Below, piece by piece: positions 32,669-40,947 of a DNA stretch of 64,000 nt. Origin of the DNA: Pseudomonas sp. Irchel 3E13. Its GTDB lineage: Bacteria; Pseudomonadota; Gammaproteobacteria; Pseudomonadales; Pseudomonadaceae. The stretch lies in contig NZ_FYDX01000003.1 of the NCBI RefSeq assembly GCF_900187455.1, positions 124,001 through 188,000 of the forward strand. The letters run 5' to 3'. Every line of letters begins with the position of its first letter. Position 1 is the stretch's first letter. The translations under genes and the position numbers were made by a program. The notes beneath the pieces are model-generated. The model ran no database searches, was not told the origin of the DNA, and saw nothing but the letters and a program-made list of their open reading frames with translations.

Positions 32669-33436
32669 GTGTTAATTCTGAGGTGGTTTTTTTCTGTATT
32701 TACATTTGCGTGGAATTTGCTCAGGGTTCTTGCGGCTTCACTAATTTTTTTATTGGGGGTTATATGTTTGAAGGTGGTATTTGACTGGGTTGTTAGCCCT
32801 CCTGTTGTCCCGGTTTTTTATGATCCCTATACGTGCGGAAAAATTTCTGGGTATGTGCTCAGGTATCCCAAAGTGTACGTGAAATTTTGGCCGGAGTATG
32901 AGGGGGAAAGTTCATGGGGTCCCGGATTTATCAAAAATAAAAAAGGGTGTGGTGCGAACTTGAGATCACTAACAATGATGATGTCTTGGCCGGATATGAA
33001 ACCAGTTAGTTTTAGCGTTGGGGCTTCATCGGAGTTTACCGGGGTGATCATTACGATTATGCCTTTGTTGCCAGTATTTAAAGGTATGTCGAAGGTATTG
33101 GAGACTTCGCTTGACTTTGTTACACCTGAACAAATGTGCGGGGCAAAGTATAAAAATGATCTCGGTTTGTATCACGTCAGAGGTTACGGTCCTGTCTGGA
33201 GAGATAGTTATTCTGATTTTTATTGGAGCGAGCGAGATGGGGCAGTGGAACACTTGATTTATTGCCTCTGGTTACCAATCCAGAACAAAAACTATAGATG
33301 CATGGCGAGGTTTTTAATTCCGGAGCTTGATGCTTTCGCGGAAGTTGAATTTCCGTCAGAAAATATAAATTTATGGCGCGAGATTTTAACCGATTCAGTA
33401 AGTTTTTTTAATGATGGTTTGATTGGGAGTGAGTGA
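32669..33436 (+). CDS. Membrane-anchored protein of unknown function, paralogue A
   Basis: I do not recognise this family. The 255-aa product has an N-terminal membrane segment (about residues 6-40) and a polar, presumably periplasmic domain of about 210 residues with cysteines in YTCGK and KKGCGAN. GTG 32669 has GGAGG seven bases upstream. It is AT-rich compared with the exporter genes. Paralogue B at 33896 shares a nearly identical central part (about 45-112), diverges from about 113 to 240, and has an identical tail FFNDGLIGSE. Its place between type I secretion genes and an RTX gene fragment suggests an immunity protein or substrate-specific helper. That is inference. Confidence 0.8.
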   Translation: MLILRWFFSVFTFAWNLLRVLAASLIFLLGVICLKVVFDWVVSPPVVPVFYDPYTCGKISGYVLRYPKVYVKFWPEYEGESSWGPGFIKNKKGCGANLRSLTMMMSWPDMKPVSFSVGASSEFTGVIITIMPLLPVFKGMSKVLETSLDFVTPEQMCGAKYKNDLGLYHVRGYGPVWRDSYSDFYWSERDGAVEHLIYCLWLPIQNKNYRCMARFLIPELDAFAEVEFPSENINLWREILTDSVSFFNDGLIGSE

Positions 33437-33682
33437 TGAATAAATTGACGGCGCAGGACTTGGATGACGCTAGAGCAGTTCTCGAGGGGGAGGGACCTGT
33501 CGTCATGTATAAGTACTTGGCGGCGAGGGGGATCGATACGCGATTCTTGCGAGTGGTGTAGTAAGTGCTGACTCTGTTGCGGGGTCGCAGCAATTAGCTG
33601 TATGAAATCGGTTGCGGGGGAAGTTCGAATTCCGCTTGCTGAAACGGTAACTTCTAAAATTGTGAAGAATATGGCTGCGGCG
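33436..33682 (+). pseudogene. Decayed 5' fragment of an RTX-protein gene
   Basis: The fragment starts ATGAATAAATTGACG and encodes about 30 residues resembling the N-terminus of the intact RTX protein (MAKLTMQDIESARALL against MNKLTAQDLDDARAVL). A frameshift in a G run near 33530 then leads to a stop at 33546. The homology continues in a second frame (GDRYAILASGVV) and, after another frameshift near 33602, in a third (MKSVAGEVRIPLAE...SKIVKNM), stopping at the duplication junction. It corresponds to about 83 codons of the intact gene. Confidence 0.88.
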
Positions 33683-33685
33683 TAA

Positions 33686-33838
33686 TTGGAACAAAGCCAT
33701 ATTTGAGTGAATGAGTGGGGCATTCCGTTATCTGCGGGTATGGCTGTGCGCGCGGAAGTGATAACGGATAGGCGCAAGGTGCTCAGTCATTTTTTTGAGT
33801 CTGTTGCAGCGGCATGTGCGGGAGAGTTTGGGGATGCG
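33686..33838 (+). pseudogene. Decayed 3' fragment of the hlyD gene
   Basis: This is a copy of the last 51 or so codons of the adaptor gene at 31201-32616. A CGA-to-TGA nonsense change occurs seven codons in (after LEQSHI), and one extra T in the ATTTTTTTG run near 33795 shifts the frame. It has no start and is a duplication scar. Confidence 0.9.
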
Positions 33839-33895
33839 GTGAGTTCGATGAAAATAATCCACAATTAACGAGTGTCAGGCCTGGAGGGGTGCGAG

Positions 33896-34663
33896 GTGTT
33901 TATTCGGGGTTGGGGGGTTTCTGCATTTAAATTTGTATGGAAGTTGCTCAGGTTTTTAGCGGTGTCGTTGGTTTTTTTGTGGGGACTTCTATTTCTTAAG
34001 CTGATTTTTGAGTGGGCTGTTAGCCCTCCCGTTGTTCCAGTTTTTTATGATCCCTATACGTGCGGAAAAATTTCCGGGTATGTGCTCAGGTATCCCAAGG
34101 CGTATGTGAAATATTGGCCGGAGTATGAAGGGAAAAGCTCATGGGAGCCCGGATTTATCCACAATAAAAAGGGGTGCGGTGCGAACTTGAGATCACTAAC
34201 AATGATGATGTCTTGGCCGGAGATGAAACCGGTAAGTCTTATTGTTGGTGGTTCTTCGGATTTTAAAGGGTTGACCGTCACGATTGTGCCCGTGCTACCT
34301 ATATTCAAAGGCATGTCCCGAGTTTCGGAAGTAGCCCTTAGATTTTTGACACCTGATCAGCGTAACAGTGCTGAATACCGAGATGACTTAGGTTTGCATC
34401 ATGTAAGAGGCTACAACAATACATCGCGTAATAGTTATTCGGATTTTTACTGGGGAGGGCAAGATGGACAGATAGAGTATGTTATTTCCTGTCGTTGGTT
34501 GTTGATGCAACAAAGAAATTCTACATGCGAAGCAAGATTTATGATTTCGGAGCTTGAGGCTTTGTCGGAAGTTCGCTTTCCACCTGAAAAAATAAAATTA
34601 TGGCGAGAGTTTGTTGAGTCTTCAACGTTGTTTTTTAATGATGGCTTGATTGGGAGTGAATGA
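33896..34663 (+). CDS. Membrane-anchored protein of unknown function, paralogue B
   Basis: This 255-aa paralogue of the protein at 32669 has the same layout: a membrane segment at about residues 8-40, a conserved block PPVVPVFYDPYTCGK...LRSLTMMMSWPEMKPV, and a divergent second half. GTG 33896 is used because it matches the paralogue A start and has GGAGG upstream; an in-frame ATG eight codons earlier lacks this. Its stop overlaps the RTX start (TGATG), so the two genes are probably translationally coupled and their products may act together. The function is unknown. Confidence 0.82.
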   Translation: MFIRGWGVSAFKFVWKLLRFLAVSLVFLWGLLFLKLIFEWAVSPPVVPVFYDPYTCGKISGYVLRYPKAYVKYWPEYEGKSSWEPGFIHNKKGCGANLRSLTMMMSWPEMKPVSLIVGGSSDFKGLTVTIVPVLPIFKGMSRVSEVALRFLTPDQRNSAEYRDDLGLHHVRGYNNTSRNSYSDFYWGGQDGQIEYVISCRWLLMQQRNSTCEARFMISELEALSEVRFPPEKIKLWREFVESSTLFFNDGLIGSE

Positions 34664-37047
34664 TGGCTAAGTTGACTATGCAAGATATTGAAAGTGCTAG
34701 GGCGCTTCTCCATAGTGAAGGCCCGGCTGCGATGTATGACTATCTGGCTGCTCAGGGTGACCGTTACGCAGTTCTTGCGAACGGTGTGGTGATGGTCGAC
34801 TCTATCGCAGGGGTTGCCGCGCTTAGCTATATGAAGTCAGTGGCGAAAGATGCAGGCGCGCCATTGGATGATATCGGTATATCAAAGATAATGTTTAATA
34901 TGGGGGCGGGTTATCTAGATAATCGAATTGCCAATATGGAGGGCGGCGTTGTCGATAGGGATATAGATTATAAGGGTGCGACAATACTTCACAATGAAAC
35001 TTTTGAAGGTGTCGGTCTTCCTCATGAAGCCTGGACACTACACGCGGTGCTCGATGTTCTGACTGAAGAGGGAAAAAATGCATATTGGACTACTGTGCTT
35101 GATTCCGCAGGCGATGGAGTAAAGGAATTAGGGATAACCGCCAAAACCTATGGATTTATGGCGTTGGCCGTGGCCATAGCCCCTCCAGAACAAAGCCAAA
35201 AGGCTGGAAAATTTCTCTCCCGCTTCGACTCCCCTTCAGGCGTGGCAGAGCTTGCTGATACGGTTTTCACCGAATGGGCGAAATCCATCAAAGGCGTCTT
35301 CTCCGACGGTCCCGGCGCCCCGCAAAGCGACGCTCTCAACATCCAGATCACTCCCTCCCCTCAACCCCAACAACAAATCCTCGACGAAGACCGCATCCGC
35401 GACGACGTCTCCAACGGTTTCGTCGACAGGCGCGGGACCCACAGCATTGCCTTCAACGACGGCACGCTGGATAAAACCGATTTCACCTCCGTGCAGATGG
35501 GCAGCCTTGCCACGGGCGGTATTCGTCCCGGTGAGCTGCAGCCAGACCCCAATGTGCAGCCGGCTGCTTATCTTTCCCGGTTCTACAAGGATGGCAAGGA
35601 AGACGGCCCTACAGATTTCAGCCTGCGCAATGCAGCATCGCTCAACGGGCTCGCGGCACTGACAACGGTGAACACGTTCGTCGACCCGTTGCTGCTGGAC
35701 CTCACCGGCCTGGGCGCCGGTATGACTCCTCTCAGTGACGGCGTGCTGTTCGATGCTGACAACAGCGGCTTATTGCGGCGTACAGGGTGGGCTGACCCGC
35801 AAACGGGCATGCTGGTACGCGATGACGGCAGCGGCGTTAGCAATATCAGCCAGTTGTTTTCCGAGTACTACGCGGGGCGGGCCGGCGCCGACGGTGCGCC
35901 AGGCGAGAGGCCGCATAAGGACGCTTTCGCGGCGCTCGCCAGTGAGGACAGTAATGCAGACGGCGCGATCAATTCCCAGGACCCGATCTGGAGCCAGCTG
36001 CGCGTCTGGGTGGATAGCAGCCAGGATGGACGCGCCGACGCTGGCGAACTCAAGACACCGGATGAGCTGGGCATCAGCGCAATCAGGGTCGATCAAGTCA
36101 GCCCGGTGGGAGAACTGCGCCACGGTAATCAGGTGATCGCGCGGAGCACCTTTTCCATTCAGGGTGTTGAGCGAGAGGTGCTCGCGGTCAACTTTCTTTC
36201 CGATACGGTCAGCAACCAGATCATTTCCCTAGCTGGCGGCAGCACGCTGGTCTCGACGGCGCAAGGGATCACCAGGCGAGCATTCGTCGGGCAGAGCAGC
36301 ATGGGCGAAACTCTGGATGCTTCGGCCCTGGGTGTGGACAACCTGTACGGCGGCAGCGGCGATGATGTGCTCAAGGCTTCGGTAGCGGGCAGTTGGCTGG
36401 TGGGTGGGCAGGGCAGCAATACCTATGTGGGTGGTGCGGGCGACGATGTCTTTGTCATCAGCGCCAGCGATGATCAGCGCAACATCAAGGGCAATGGTGG
36501 ACGGGACACGGTGCTGATCGTCGGCGATCAGGGTGTCGGGTTGAACATGGCCGAAGCGGGGTTGACCATCGCGCAGGGCGGTCGCGGCAAGGACATCATC
36601 GCCAGTGGCGGTGGTCGCGGCGTTTTCATCAAGGGCGGGGCAGGTGATTCCACTCTGATCGGCGGCGCGGGGAATGATGTGCTGGCTGGAGGAGCGGGCC
36701 GCAATACCATCATCGGCGGCAGCGGCAAGTCGGTGATCTATGCGGGCCCGCTCGGGGACACGATTTTCGCCTCGGACGCCGGAAGCATCATTTACGCCGG
36801 AGGAGGGATGGACCGGATCCAGGGCGGTCCCGCCGACGATGTGATCGAAGCTGGTCGAGGTAATGCGCAGATTGACGGCGCGGGTGGGGTCAATCTGGTC
36901 TCTCTGCACGGCAGTCACGACCAGTACCCCGACATCGGAAACCTAATCGACTCGATGGCGGCATTTGCACCGCCGTCTTCGGCAGGGTTCTTCCCAAGGG
37001 GAGATCAGGCGTTGGCGTGGCAACCGACGCTCGCGGTCAGTGCCTGA
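34663..37047 (+). CDS. RTX-type calcium-binding protein, putative type I-secreted effector with novel N-terminus
   Basis: The 794-aa protein has three parts. Residues 1 to about 200 (MAKLTMQDIESARALL...) are encoded by AT-rich DNA and match no family I know. Residues about 255-560 resemble the central region of large Pseudomonas RTX proteins, with a calcium-loop segment (DADNSGLLRRTGW) and an EF-hand-like loop DSNADGAINSQD near 428. Residues about 560-745 hold RTX nonapeptides (GGSGDDVLK, GGAGDDVFV, GGAGNDVLA), some degenerate. There is no signal peptide, as expected for C-terminal type I secretion. ATG 34663 is preferred to ATG 34660 because GGGAG is six bases upstream and the fragment at 33436 starts at the same codon. 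Confidence 0.88.
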   Translation: MAKLTMQDIESARALLHSEGPAAMYDYLAAQGDRYAVLANGVVMVDSIAGVAALSYMKSVAKDAGAPLDDIGISKIMFNMGAGYLDNRIANMEGGVVDRDIDYKGATILHNETFEGVGLPHEAWTLHAVLDVLTEEGKNAYWTTVLDSAGDGVKELGITAKTYGFMALAVAIAPPEQSQKAGKFLSRFDSPSGVAELADTVFTEWAKSIKGVFSDGPGAPQSDALNIQITPSPQPQQQILDEDRIRDDVSNGFVDRRGTHSIAFNDGTLDKTDFTSVQMGSLATGGIRPGELQPDPNVQPAAYLSRFYKDGKEDGPTDFSLRNAASLNGLAALTTVNTFVDPLLLDLTGLGAGMTPLSDGVLFDADNSGLLRRTGWADPQTGMLVRDDGSGVSNISQLFSEYYAGRAGADGAPGERPHKDAFAALASEDSNADGAINSQDPIWSQLRVWVDSSQDGRADAGELKTPDELGISAIRVDQVSPVGELRHGNQVIARSTFSIQGVEREVLAVNFLSDTVSNQIISLAGGSTLVSTAQGITRRAFVGQSSMGETLDASALGVDNLYGGSGDDVLKASVAGSWLVGGQGSNTYVGGAGDDVFVISASDDQRNIKGNGGRDTVLIVGDQGVGLNMAEAGLTIAQGGRGKDIIASGGGRGVFIKGGAGDSTLIGGAGNDVLAGGAGRNTIIGGSGKSVIYAGPLGDTIFASDAGSIIYAGGGMDRIQGGPADDVIEAGRGNAQIDGAGGVNLVSLHGSHDQYPDIGNLIDSMAAFAPPSSAGFFPRGDQALAWQPTLAVSA

Positions 37048-37073
37048 CGGGCGTGTCGAATAACGGGCCTAAT

Positions 37074-37098
37074 AAAAAGCCCCGCGGGTGCGGGGCTT
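37074..37098 (-). terminator. Terminator between the RTX gene and zapG
   Basis: The stem GCCCCGC/GCGGGGC is followed on the minus strand by five T. On the plus strand only CTTC follows, so it mainly serves zapG and perhaps the RTX gene as well. Confidence 0.8.
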
Positions 37099-37104
37099 CG
37101 GGGG

Positions 37105-37542
37105 TCAGTTGCGCTTGAGTCCGTAATGCTCGTCGAGCATGCCCGGTGTATTCGGCGCTTTGGGCGCGTAGTCACGCGGGACTTCGGTGTCCTTTGGCGG
37201 AGTCAGGCGATCACGCGGACCTTGTGGCGCGTCGGAGTGCAGGGCAGCCAGCAGGCGCTGACGGGTCAGTTCATCCAGTGCCAGGCGGTTGGCGCCATCG
37301 GCCAGGTGATCCTGCACTTCCTGGTAGCTTTGGGTAAGTTTCTTGACCAGAGCCGCGGTGCTGTTGAAGTGGGTCACCACTTCATTCTGGTAGCTGTCGA
37401 AGCGTTCCTGGATATCGTCCAACTGCCGCTGGGTGCTGCTCGGTGCGGCATTGGGCAGAAGGCGGGCAACCAGGAAACCAACGACGACACCCACTGCCAG
37501 GGCCAGGGTCGGCAACAACCAAACTAAGAGCGAGAGTTCCAC
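37105..37542 (-). CDS. zapG: ZapG/YhcB-family (DUF1043) envelope protein
   Basis: The 145-aa protein has one N-terminal membrane helix (about residues 4-28), a coiled-coil region (about 35-95) and a polar proline-rich tail. In E. coli the YhcB/ZapG protein sits in the inner membrane and links cell division with envelope growth. Length and layout fit. The start ATG 37542 has GGAAGGAC just upstream. Confidence 0.85.
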   Translation of the reverse strand: MELSLLVWLLPTLALAVGVVVGFLVARLLPNAAPSSTQRQLDDIQERFDSYQNEVVTHFNSTAALVKKLTQSYQEVQDHLADGANRLALDELTRQRLLAALHSDAPQGPRDRLTPPKDTEVPRDYAPKAPNTPGMLDEHYGLKRN

Positions 37543-37683
37543 GAGTCCTTCCTCTATAAACGGCTTTGCTTTACGTTAACGGCTCGGACCTGCGCTGTAT
37601 ACCGCGAAGCATCGCAAATATCTCAGAACAGAATCATTCAGCTAGACGAGTCGACCCTTGCCGGGGTCACGGAGTTTAATTCC

Positions 37684-38319
37684 TTGCTTACCCGCGAAAC
37701 CCCCGTATTCATCGACGGCCCGGTCGGCCAACTGGAAGCGCTTTATCAGGAGGCGGCCGACGCCCCTGGCGCGGTGCTGATCTGCCACCCCAATCCGGTC
37801 CAGGGCGGAACCATGCTGAACAAGGTGGTTTCGACGCTGCAGCGTACCGCGCGGGACGCCGGGCTGATCACCCTGCGCTTCAATTATCGTGGCGTTGGTG
37901 CCAGCGAGGGCAGCCACGACATGAGCAGCGGTGAAGTGGATGATGCCCAGGCCGCCGCCGCCTGGCTGCGGGAAAAGCACCCGGACTTGTCGTTGACACT
38001 GCTCGGTTTCTCCTTCGGCGGTTTCGTCGCCGCTGCGCTCGGCGGCCGTCTGGAGGCCGAAGGTGCAGCGCTGAAGCAGTTGTTCATGATCGCACCCGCG
38101 GTGATGCGCCTGGGAGACAGCCATGCGATCCCGCAGCACTGCCCGCTGACCGTCATCCAGCCGGACGCCGACGAAGTGATCGAGCCTCGCGTCGTCTACG
38201 ACTGGTCCGCTGAACTGCCGCGTCCCCATGAGCTGCTGAAAGTGGCAGAATGCGGACACTTTTTTCATGGCAAGCTGACCGACCTCAAGGATCTGGTGCT
38301 GCCGCGTCTTTCGAACTGA
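37684..38319 (+). CDS. Alpha/beta hydrolase of the dienelactone-hydrolase-like group
   Basis: The 211-aa protein has an HPNPVQGG oxyanion segment, nucleophile elbow G-F-S-F-G-G, a late D (QPDADEVI) and H (ECGHFFHGK). Such proteins beside trpS/zapE are conserved but lack a known substrate. The likely start is TTG 37684, since no ATG or GTG precedes the conserved TPVFIDGPVGQLEA segment; GGAG lies 11 bases upstream, a wide spacing, so the start is only fairly sure. Confidence 0.87.
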   Translation: MLTRETPVFIDGPVGQLEALYQEAADAPGAVLICHPNPVQGGTMLNKVVSTLQRTARDAGLITLRFNYRGVGASEGSHDMSSGEVDDAQAAAAWLREKHPDLSLTLLGFSFGGFVAAALGGRLEAEGAALKQLFMIAPAVMRLGDSHAIPQHCPLTVIQPDADEVIEPRVVYDWSAELPRPHELLKVAECGHFFHGKLTDLKDLVLPRLSN

Positions 38320-38344
38320 GCCAAGCCTGAATAAGCGATAACCC

Positions 38345-39694
38345 ATGACTACGCGCATTCTCACCGGTATCACTACCACCGGCACCCCGCACCTGGGCAA
38401 CTACGCCGGTGCCATCCGCCCGGCGATCCTCGCCAGCCAGCAGCCGGGTGCCGACTCGTTCTACTTCCTCGCCGACTACCACGCCCTGATCAAATGCGAT
38501 GACCCGCAGCGCATCCAGCGCTCGCGTCTGGAAATCGCCGCGACCTGGCTGGCCGGTGGCCTGGACCCCGAGAAGGTGACCTTCTATCGCCAGTCCGACA
38601 TTCCCGAGATTCCCGAGCTGACCTGGCTGCTGACCTGTGTCGCTGCCAAGGGCCTGCTCAACCGCGCGCATGCCTACAAGGCGTCGGTGGACAAGAACCT
38701 GGAAAACGGCGAAGACCCGGATGCCGGCGTGAGCATGGGCCTGTACAGCTATCCGGTGCTGATGGCTGCGGACATCCTGATGTTCAACGCGCACAAGGTG
38801 CCGGTGGGCCGTGACCAGATCCAGCACGTGGAAATGGCCCGGGATATCGGCCAGCGCTTCAACCACCTGTTCGGCCAGGGCAAGGACTTCTTCGTCCTGC
38901 CGGAAGCGGCGATCGAGGAAAGCGTGGCGACCCTGCCGGGCCTGGACGGTCGCAAGATGTCCAAGAGCTACGACAACACCATCCCGCTGTTCAGCAGCGC
39001 GAAGGACATGAAGGACGCGATCTCCCGCATCGTCACCGACTCCCGCGCGCCGGGTGAGGCGAAGGATCCGGACAATTCGCACCTGTTCACCCTCTATCAA
39101 GCCTTCTCCACGCCAGCACAGGCCGACGCCTTCCGCAGCGAGCTGCTGCAGGGCCTGGGCTGGGGCGATGCCAAGCAGCAACTGTTCCAGTTGCTCGACG
39201 GTCAACTGGGCGAAGCCCGCGAGCGTTACCACCAACTGATTACCCGCCCGGCGGACCTGGAGGACATCCTCCTGGCCGGCGCGCAGAAAGCCCGCAAGGT
39301 CGCGACCCCGTTCCTCGAGCAACTGCGTGAAGCGGTGGGCCTGCGCTCGTTCCGCGCCCTCGATCAGGGCCCGGCCGAAGTGAAGAAAAAGGCCGCGAAA
39401 GCCGCGCGTTTCGTCAGCTTCCGTGATGAAGACGGCAGCTTCCGCTTCCGCCTGCTGGGCGCTGATGGCGAGCAACTGCTGCTTTCCCGCAGCTTCGCCG
39501 ATGGCAAGACCGCCGGTGCCGTGACCAAGCAACTGCAGCAAGGTCAGGCGCTGGACGTCCGTGAGGAAGGTTTGGGCTTCAGCCTGTGGCTGGAAGGCGA
39601 GAGCGTGGCCGATGGCCCGCAGTTCGACGATGCCGCGGCCCGTGACAGCGCCATCGAAGCTCTGCGCGCGGCGCTGGCGCCTCAACAGGACTGA
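38345..39694 (+). CDS. trpS: Tryptophan-tRNA ligase
   Basis: TrpS charges tRNA-Trp. The 449-aa protein has the class I signatures TPHLGNY (HIGH-type) near residue 18 and KMSKS near residue 205. It is about 115 residues longer than the E. coli enzyme because of a C-terminal extension (about 335-449), seen in other Pseudomonas TrpS. It lies 26 bases after the hydrolase gene and may share its transcript. Confidence 0.96.
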   Translation: MTTRILTGITTTGTPHLGNYAGAIRPAILASQQPGADSFYFLADYHALIKCDDPQRIQRSRLEIAATWLAGGLDPEKVTFYRQSDIPEIPELTWLLTCVAAKGLLNRAHAYKASVDKNLENGEDPDAGVSMGLYSYPVLMAADILMFNAHKVPVGRDQIQHVEMARDIGQRFNHLFGQGKDFFVLPEAAIEESVATLPGLDGRKMSKSYDNTIPLFSSAKDMKDAISRIVTDSRAPGEAKDPDNSHLFTLYQAFSTPAQADAFRSELLQGLGWGDAKQQLFQLLDGQLGEARERYHQLITRPADLEDILLAGAQKARKVATPFLEQLREAVGLRSFRALDQGPAEVKKKAAKAARFVSFRDEDGSFRFRLLGADGEQLLLSRSFADGKTAGAVTKQLQQGQALDVREEGLGFSLWLEGESVADGPQFDDAAARDSAIEALRAALAPQQD

Positions 39695-39775
39695 CGGCTT
39701 ATCGGAAGTCTGATTGCCATTACCCGGGGCCGTCGCTACAGTGACGGCCCGCTTTTGTTGCCTTGCTAACGAATT

Positions 39776-40870
39776 ATGACGCCCCTAGAACGATATCAAG
39801 CAGATCTGAAACGTCCCGATTTCTTCCATGACGCGGCCCAGGAAACGGCAGTGCGCCATTTGCAGCGCCTGTACGACGATTTGATCGCGGCGCAGAACAG
39901 CAAGCCGGGCGTGTTCGGCAAACTGTTCGGCAAGAAAGAGCAGGTGCCGGTCAAGGGCTTGTACTTCTGGGGTGGCGTTGGCCGGGGCAAGACTTATCTG
40001 GTCGACACCTTCTTTGAAGCGCTGCCATTCAAGGAAAAGTCCCGCACGCACTTCCACCGCTTCATGAAGCGGGTCCACGAGGAAATGAAAGGGCTCAAGG
40101 GTGAGAAGAACCCGCTGACCCTGATTGCCAAGCGTTTCTCCGACGAAGCGCGGGTCATCTGCTTCGATGAATTCTTCGTCTCCGACATCACCGACGCCAT
40201 GATCCTTGGCACACTGATGGAAGAGCTGTTCAAGAACGGCGTGACCCTGGTGGCCACCTCCAACATCGTTCCGGACGGTCTGTACAAGGATGGCCTGCAG
40301 CGGGCGCGCTTCCTCCCGGCTATCGCCCTGATCAAGCAGAACACCGAGATCGTCAACGTCGACAGCGGCGTGGACTATCGTCTGCGCCACCTGGAACAGG
40401 CCGAACTGTTCCACTTCCCGCTGGACGAAGCTGCCCACGAAAGCCTGCGCAAGAGCTTCCGCGCGCTGACGCCGGAATGCACCCAGGCAGTGGAAAACGA
40501 TGTGCTGATCATCGAAAACCGCGAAATCCGCGCTCTGCGCACCTGCGACGACGTGGCCTGGTTCGAATTCCGCGAACTGTGCGACGGCCCGCGCAGCCAG
40601 AACGACTACATCGAGCTGGGCAAGATCTTCCATGCGGTGTTGTTGAGCGGTGTGGAGCAGATGGGTGTGGCGACCGACGATATCGCGCGGCGCTTCATCA
40701 ACATGGTCGACGAATTCTATGACCGCAACGTCAAGCTGATCATCTCGGCGGAAGTGGAATTGAAGGACCTGTACACCGGCGGACGCCTGACGTTCGAATT
40801 CCAGCGCACCCTGAGCCGCCTGCTGGAAATGCAATCCCACGAATTCCTGGCTCGCGCGCACAAGCCTTAA
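39776..40870 (+). CDS. zapE: ZapE (AFG1-like) cell-division ATPase
   Basis: The 364-aa AAA-type ATPase has Walker A G-G-V-G-R-G-K-T near residue 65, the FHRFMKRVH segment, Walker B (VICFDEFFV) and an arginine-rich second part. In E. coli ZapE binds FtsZ and destabilises Z-rings in an ATP-dependent way. ATG 39776 begins the conserved MTPLERYQADL segment. Confidence 0.94.
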   Translation: MTPLERYQADLKRPDFFHDAAQETAVRHLQRLYDDLIAAQNSKPGVFGKLFGKKEQVPVKGLYFWGGVGRGKTYLVDTFFEALPFKEKSRTHFHRFMKRVHEEMKGLKGEKNPLTLIAKRFSDEARVICFDEFFVSDITDAMILGTLMEELFKNGVTLVATSNIVPDGLYKDGLQRARFLPAIALIKQNTEIVNVDSGVDYRLRHLEQAELFHFPLDEAAHESLRKSFRALTPECTQAVENDVLIIENREIRALRTCDDVAWFEFRELCDGPRSQNDYIELGKIFHAVLLSGVEQMGVATDDIARRFINMVDEFYDRNVKLIISAEVELKDLYTGGRLTFEFQRTLSRLLEMQSHEFLARAHKP

Positions 40871-40881
40871 AAGCAGCTACT

Positions 40882-40929
40882 AGCGGTAAGCGACAAGTCG
40901 AGCGCGCGCTCTTCTTGTAGCTTGCCGCT
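40882..40929. repeat. Large imperfect hairpin between zapE and the GlxA-type gene
   Basis: Arms 40882-40897 (AGCGGTAAGCGACAAG) and 40914-40929 pair at 14 of 16 positions around the perfect palindrome GAGCGCGCGCTC (40900-40911). It sits between convergent genes and could terminate both by blocking polymerase, although it has no T run. Confidence 0.7.
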
Positions 40930-40947
40930 TGCCGCTTTCAACTGCCG

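Larger units (their letters stand above)
32461..33685. repeat. Tandem duplication, copy 1 (hlyD tail + small gene + RTX gene 5' end)
   Basis: This 1225-base unit matches the next 1.23 kb in the same order and at a constant offset of about 1227 bases. The hlyD tail and intergenic parts are roughly 89% identical by eye, as is the 5' half of the small gene, while the 3' half of the small gene and the RTX part have diverged more. In this copy hlyD and the small gene are intact but the RTX part is broken. Confidence 0.9.
33686..34911. repeat. Tandem duplication, copy 2
   Basis: Copy 2 begins with a decayed hlyD tail, continues with paralogue B and ends about 83 codons into the intact RTX gene. 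The left edge abuts the RTX fragment of copy 1, which fixes the junction within a few bases of 33685. Confidence 0.9.

Noticed and set aside
33292..33777. 161-codon minus-strand frame over the duplication scar
   Set aside because: It crosses the ends of three plus-strand gene remnants and depends on their decay. No start signal or neighbour supports it.
32669..34663. Small membrane proteins as HlyC-type toxin acyltransferases
   Set aside because: HlyC-like proteins are cytosolic, about 170 aa, and have a different conserved pattern. These have an N-terminal membrane segment and no match.
34663..37047. RTX protein as a lipase, protease or phospholipase
   Set aside because: I saw no G-x-S-x-G nucleophile elbow or HExxH zinc motif in the N-terminal or middle parts, so no enzymatic class is claimed.
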